DNA of 9,108 bases from CAYMRB01 sp964392615 (GTDB lineage Bacteria > Planctomycetota > UBA8108): assembly GCA_964392615.1 (NCBI GenBank), contig CAYMRB010000408.1:1-9108 (forward strand). Reading direction: 5' to 3'. Under the pieces are notes generated by a model. It made no database searches, had not been told where the DNA came from, and worked only from the letters and a program-made list of their open reading frames with translations. Both the position numbers and the translations under genes were made by a program. Positions 6,586 to 9,108 of the stretch are shown in pieces (the first letter of the stretch is position 1; each line of letters begins with the position of its first letter).

Positions 6586-8355
6586 ATGCGACACGCCCTC
6601 CTGCTGCTGCCGTTCCTCCTGAACACGTCCTGTGTCCTGTCGCAGAATGCTGACGAGAGCGCTGCCGACCTGCGCTTCGCGGATCTCGCGCAGCGTTACG
6701 TCGACGAGTTCCCGGCGCTGTCGCCCGTCGATGCGACGTTTCTCGGCGACCACCGCTACGACGCGGAGCTCGACGAGGTGAGCGCCGCGGCGCGCGAGCG
6801 ACGGAAGGTCTTCGCGACGCGATTCCTCGACGAGCTCTCCGCGCTGACGCGTGCCGACCTGTCGCGCGCGAACCGCATCGACGCGGCCCTTCTCGAGCAC
6901 GACCTGCGCTACTCGCTGTGGCGTCTCGAGACGCTCCGGGAATGGTCGTGGAATCCTCTCGTCTACACGCAGCTCGCCGGCGGCGCACTGTACGGCCTGG
7001 TCGCGCGCGAGTTCGCGCCGCTCGAGGAGCGGCTCGCCAGCGTCGCCGGTCGTCTCGAGAAGTTGCCGCGGCTGCTCGCGCAAGTGCGAGAGACGCTCGA
7101 CGCGCCGCGCGTGCCGAAGATCCACGCCGAGACGGCCGTGAAGCAGAACCGCGGCGTGCTGTCGATCCTCGAGCACACCGTGACGCCGCACCTCGCGAAG
7201 CTGCCCGCCGACCTGCGTCAGCGCCTCGAGAGCGGGATCGCAGCGGCGCAGGCGGCCGTCGCCGCGCACCAGACATGGCTCGAGGACGAGCTCCTCCCGA
7301 AGGCGCAGGGCGACTTCCGCATCGGCGCGAAGCTCTACGACCGTAAGCTCGCGTTCACGCTGAACACGCCGATGTCGCGGCAGGACATCCGTCAGCGTGC
7401 GGACGCCGAGTTGCGGCAGGCTCGCGGCGAGATGTACGAGCTCGCGAAGGAGGTCTATCTGAAGGAGAACCCGTTCACGCGCTTTCCGGACGAGCCGACC
7501 AGCGAGTATCGCCAGGCGATCGTGCGCGCGGCGCTCGAGGTGGCGTACCGCGATGTGCCGCAACGCGGCGAAATCGTCGACGTCGCGAAGACGGCGTTGG
7601 CCGACATCGAGAAGTTCGTACGCGAGAAGGACCTCGTCACGATTCCCGACGACCCGATCGAGATCATCGTCATGCCGGAGTTCCGGCGCGGCGTGTCGCT
7701 CGCGTACTGCGACTCGCCCGGTCCCCTCGACGCCGGCCAGAAGACGTTCTACGCGGTCGCGCCGCTGCCGAAGGACTGGACGGACGTGCAGGTGCGGTCG
7801 TTCCTGCGCGAGTACAACCTGCGCTCGGTGCACAACCTGACCGTGCACGAGGCGATTCCCGGCCACTACCTGCAGCTCGCGCACTCGAATCGCTATCCGT
7901 CGACGCTGCGGGCCGTGCTGTCGTCCGGTCCGTTCATCGAGGGCTGGGCGGTCTACACCGAGCAGCTGATCTCGTCGGCCGGCTATTGGGGCAGCGATCC
8001 GCTCATGCGGCTCATCGCGTTGAAGTGGTACCTGCGCGGCATCGGGAACGCGATCATCGACCAGGAGATTCACGCGGGCGACATGACTCGCGACGAGGCC
8101 ATGCGGCTGATGGTCGAGGAAACGTTCCAGGAGGAGCGCGAGGCCGCCGGCAAGTGGGTGCGCGCACAGCTCACGTCGGCGCAACTCGCCACGTACTTCG
8201 TCGGCTATCTCGAGCACCGCGACCTGCGGCGCGAGGTCGAGACGGCGCAGGGCGCGTCGTTCGAGCTCAAGCGCTATCACGACACGCTGCTATCCTTCGG
8301 ATCGCCGCCGGTGCGGTACGTGCGGGCACTGATGCTCGATCAGCCGCTGCCGTGA
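6586..8355 (+). CDS. DUF885-family protein, exported, putative lipoprotein
   Basis: 589 residues. The N-terminus MRHALLLLPFLLNTSC has a short positive start, a hydrophobic stretch and Cys16. NTSC is a poor lipobox match because Asn is at -3, so lipoprotein attachment is possible but a plain signal peptide is also possible. The mature part is mostly helical. The DUF885 signatures are clear: HEAIPGH at 421-427, followed by YLQLA, and EGWAVYTE at 452-459. The conserved tail has RLIALKWYLRGIGNAIIDQE and later EETFQEE. The HExxxxH-plus-downstream-Glu layout resembles zinc metallopeptidases, so a hydrolase is plausible, but activity for this family is not established. The length is normal for the family. 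ATG 6586 lacks a Shine-Dalgarno sequence; it was chosen because the signal sequence starts there. An in-frame ATG at 6427 would add an Arg-rich, non-signal-like stretch. The gene converges on the aldo/keto reductase gene. Confidence 0.9.
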   Translation: MRHALLLLPFLLNTSCVLSQNADESAADLRFADLAQRYVDEFPALSPVDATFLGDHRYDAELDEVSAAARERRKVFATRFLDELSALTRADLSRANRIDAALLEHDLRYSLWRLETLREWSWNPLVYTQLAGGALYGLVAREFAPLEERLASVAGRLEKLPRLLAQVRETLDAPRVPKIHAETAVKQNRGVLSILEHTVTPHLAKLPADLRQRLESGIAAAQAAVAAHQTWLEDELLPKAQGDFRIGAKLYDRKLAFTLNTPMSRQDIRQRADAELRQARGEMYELAKEVYLKENPFTRFPDEPTSEYRQAIVRAALEVAYRDVPQRGEIVDVAKTALADIEKFVREKDLVTIPDDPIEIIVMPEFRRGVSLAYCDSPGPLDAGQKTFYAVAPLPKDWTDVQVRSFLREYNLRSVHNLTVHEAIPGHYLQLAHSNRYPSTLRAVLSSGPFIEGWAVYTEQLISSAGYWGSDPLMRLIALKWYLRGIGNAIIDQEIHAGDMTRDEAMRLMVEETFQEEREAAGKWVRAQLTSAQLATYFVGYLEHRDLRREVETAQGASFELKRYHDTLLSFGSPPVRYVRALMLDQPLP

Positions 8356-8370
8356 CGCGGGAACCGGTCG

Positions 8371-9108
8371 CTACGCCAGCGGCCCGTACCGCAAGCCGAG
8401 CTTCGGCGCCAGGTCCTTGCCGTACGCGAGCAGCTCGTCGCGTTCCGCCTTGGTCAGCGGCTTGTACGCGCGAGCGAGCTCGACGTTCTGGATCGCCTGC
8501 TCGACGGTGTACGGACCGACGATCGCGGCGCTGACTCCCGGCAGGTCGAGCGCGTACGCCATCGCGTGGCGCAGGCGCTCCGGCGGCGTCGCGCAGCCGA
8601 CCTTCGCGTTGCGGTGGTTCTTGAAGCCGCCCTTGATGCCGGCGTAGACCTTCATCGCGACGACGCCGACGTTCTGCTTGCGGCAGACGGGCAGGACCTT
8701 CGTCTCGAAGCCGTAGTTGTTGCGATCGGCGTAGTTCATCACGCACATCACGACGTCGATCTGCCCGGTCTCGACCATGCGGACGAAGCGCGGCGGGCGC
8801 GCGTGGCCGGAAAGACCGATGAAACGGAGCTTGCCGGCTTCCTTCTGCTTCAGCAGGTAGTTCAGCACGCCGTCCTTCGAGAGCACCTTGTCGACGTTCT
8901 TGCCGCCGATGTGGTGGATGTGGACGAGGTCGAGGTGGTCGGTCTTGAGGAGTCGGAGCGACTCCGTCAACGACTTCTCGGCGCCCTTGGCCGAGTCGGT
9001 CCACACCTTCGTGACGAGGAATAGGTCGTCGCGCCGCTTCGGCACGAGGTGCCCGAGGGCTTCCTCGGCATTGCCGTAGCCGCGCGCGGTGTCGATGTAG
9101 TTCACGCC
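8371..9108 (-). CDS. Aldo/keto reductase, N-terminus beyond the right edge
   Basis: 245 residues are visible, ending in TAG at 8371-8373. The start is outside the window. The first visible residues, GVNYIDTARGYGNAEEALG, are the internal barrel motif of the aldo/keto reductase family, so the GTG at 9105 is an internal Val and not a start. Counted from the first visible residue, the catalytic tetrad is present: Asp6, Tyr11 (GYG), Lys34 (VTKVW) and His65 (within DLVHIHHIGG). Further family motifs are RFIGLSGH and, near the end, SAAIVGPYTVEQAIQNVELA, the usual cofactor-side segment. The enzyme is expected to be an NAD(P)H-dependent carbonyl/aldehyde oxidoreductase of the (beta/alpha)8-barrel type; its substrate cannot be told. 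About 40-60 residues are probably missing, possibly including a Tat signal. Its stop is 15 nt from that of the DUF885 gene on the opposite strand, with no clear terminator hairpin between them. Confidence 0.9.
   Translation of the reverse strand, partial: GVNYIDTARGYGNAEEALGHLVPKRRDDLFLVTKVWTDSAKGAEKSLTESLRLLKTDHLDLVHIHHIGGKNVDKVLSKDGVLNYLLKQKEAGKLRFIGLSGHARPPRFVRMVETGQIDVVMCVMNYADRNNYGFETKVLPVCRKQNVGVVAMKVYAGIKGGFKNHRNAKVGCATPPERLRHAMAYALDLPGVSAAIVGPYTVEQAIQNVELARAYKPLTKAERDELLAYGKDLAPKLGLRYGPLA

Noticed and set aside
6569..6622. 17-codon ORF with a Cys cluster (MTRLNRCDTPSCCCRSS) overlapping the start of the DUF885 gene
   Set aside because: It has no SD, and its Cys/Ser codons are simply the CTG-repeat signal-peptide codons read in another frame.
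6490..8280. 596-codon open frame antisense to the DUF885 gene
   Set aside because: The opposite strand carries clear family motifs. The antisense translation shows no recognisable domain, and such frames are common in GC-rich genes.
8356..8370. Bidirectional terminator between the convergent stop codons
   Set aside because: Only 15 nt are available, and there is no stable hairpin with a U-tract on either strand.

Overview
The window is GC-rich bacterial chromosome with five protein-coding genes. Four are complete and one is cut by the right edge. No tRNA, rRNA, CRISPR array, transposase, phage gene or recombination site was seen. The best clue to the host is the 102..1340 gene, a secreted protein ending in two dockerin-type repeats of the 'GDFNADGAIDISD...LLAFLF' kind. 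These are abundant in Planctomycetota and some neighbouring uncultured lineages, so a planctomycete-like host is inferred, not proven. Long open frames opposite and beside the genes are the usual by-product of high third-position GC and were not called.

Layout from left to right. Positions 1-101 hold no assignable gene but carry a degenerate hexanucleotide tract (GGAGTC-type on the minus strand). On the minus strand, a PPi-type phosphofructokinase (1385..2584) is followed after 44 nt by the secreted dockerin-repeat protein (102..1340), so the two could share a transcript. A 168-nt divergent intergenic region separates the kinase from a very large DUF2339 polytopic membrane protein on the plus strand (2753..6406). 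That protein's N-terminus has a coiled coil and a Ser/Glu-Ser/Val linker made by a near-perfect GGAGTC hexamer array. A 179-nt gap follows, with a candidate extended -10 element and a well-paired RNA hairpin. It leads into a DUF885-family protein with an N-terminal export signal (6586..8355). An aldo/keto reductase (8371..9108, N-terminus outside the window) converges on it with 15 nt between the stop codons.

How the genes work together: only pfp has a firm pathway role, the committed step of glycolysis using pyrophosphate and potentially reversible. The others look like envelope or export functions (dockerin-repeat secreted protein, membrane protein, exported putative hydrolase) plus a general NADPH-type oxidoreductase. 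I see no sign that the five form one system, and this reads as ordinary housekeeping or core chromosome. The items most worth a second look are the structured leader before the DUF885 gene and the hexamer repeat that occurs twice in inverted orientation.
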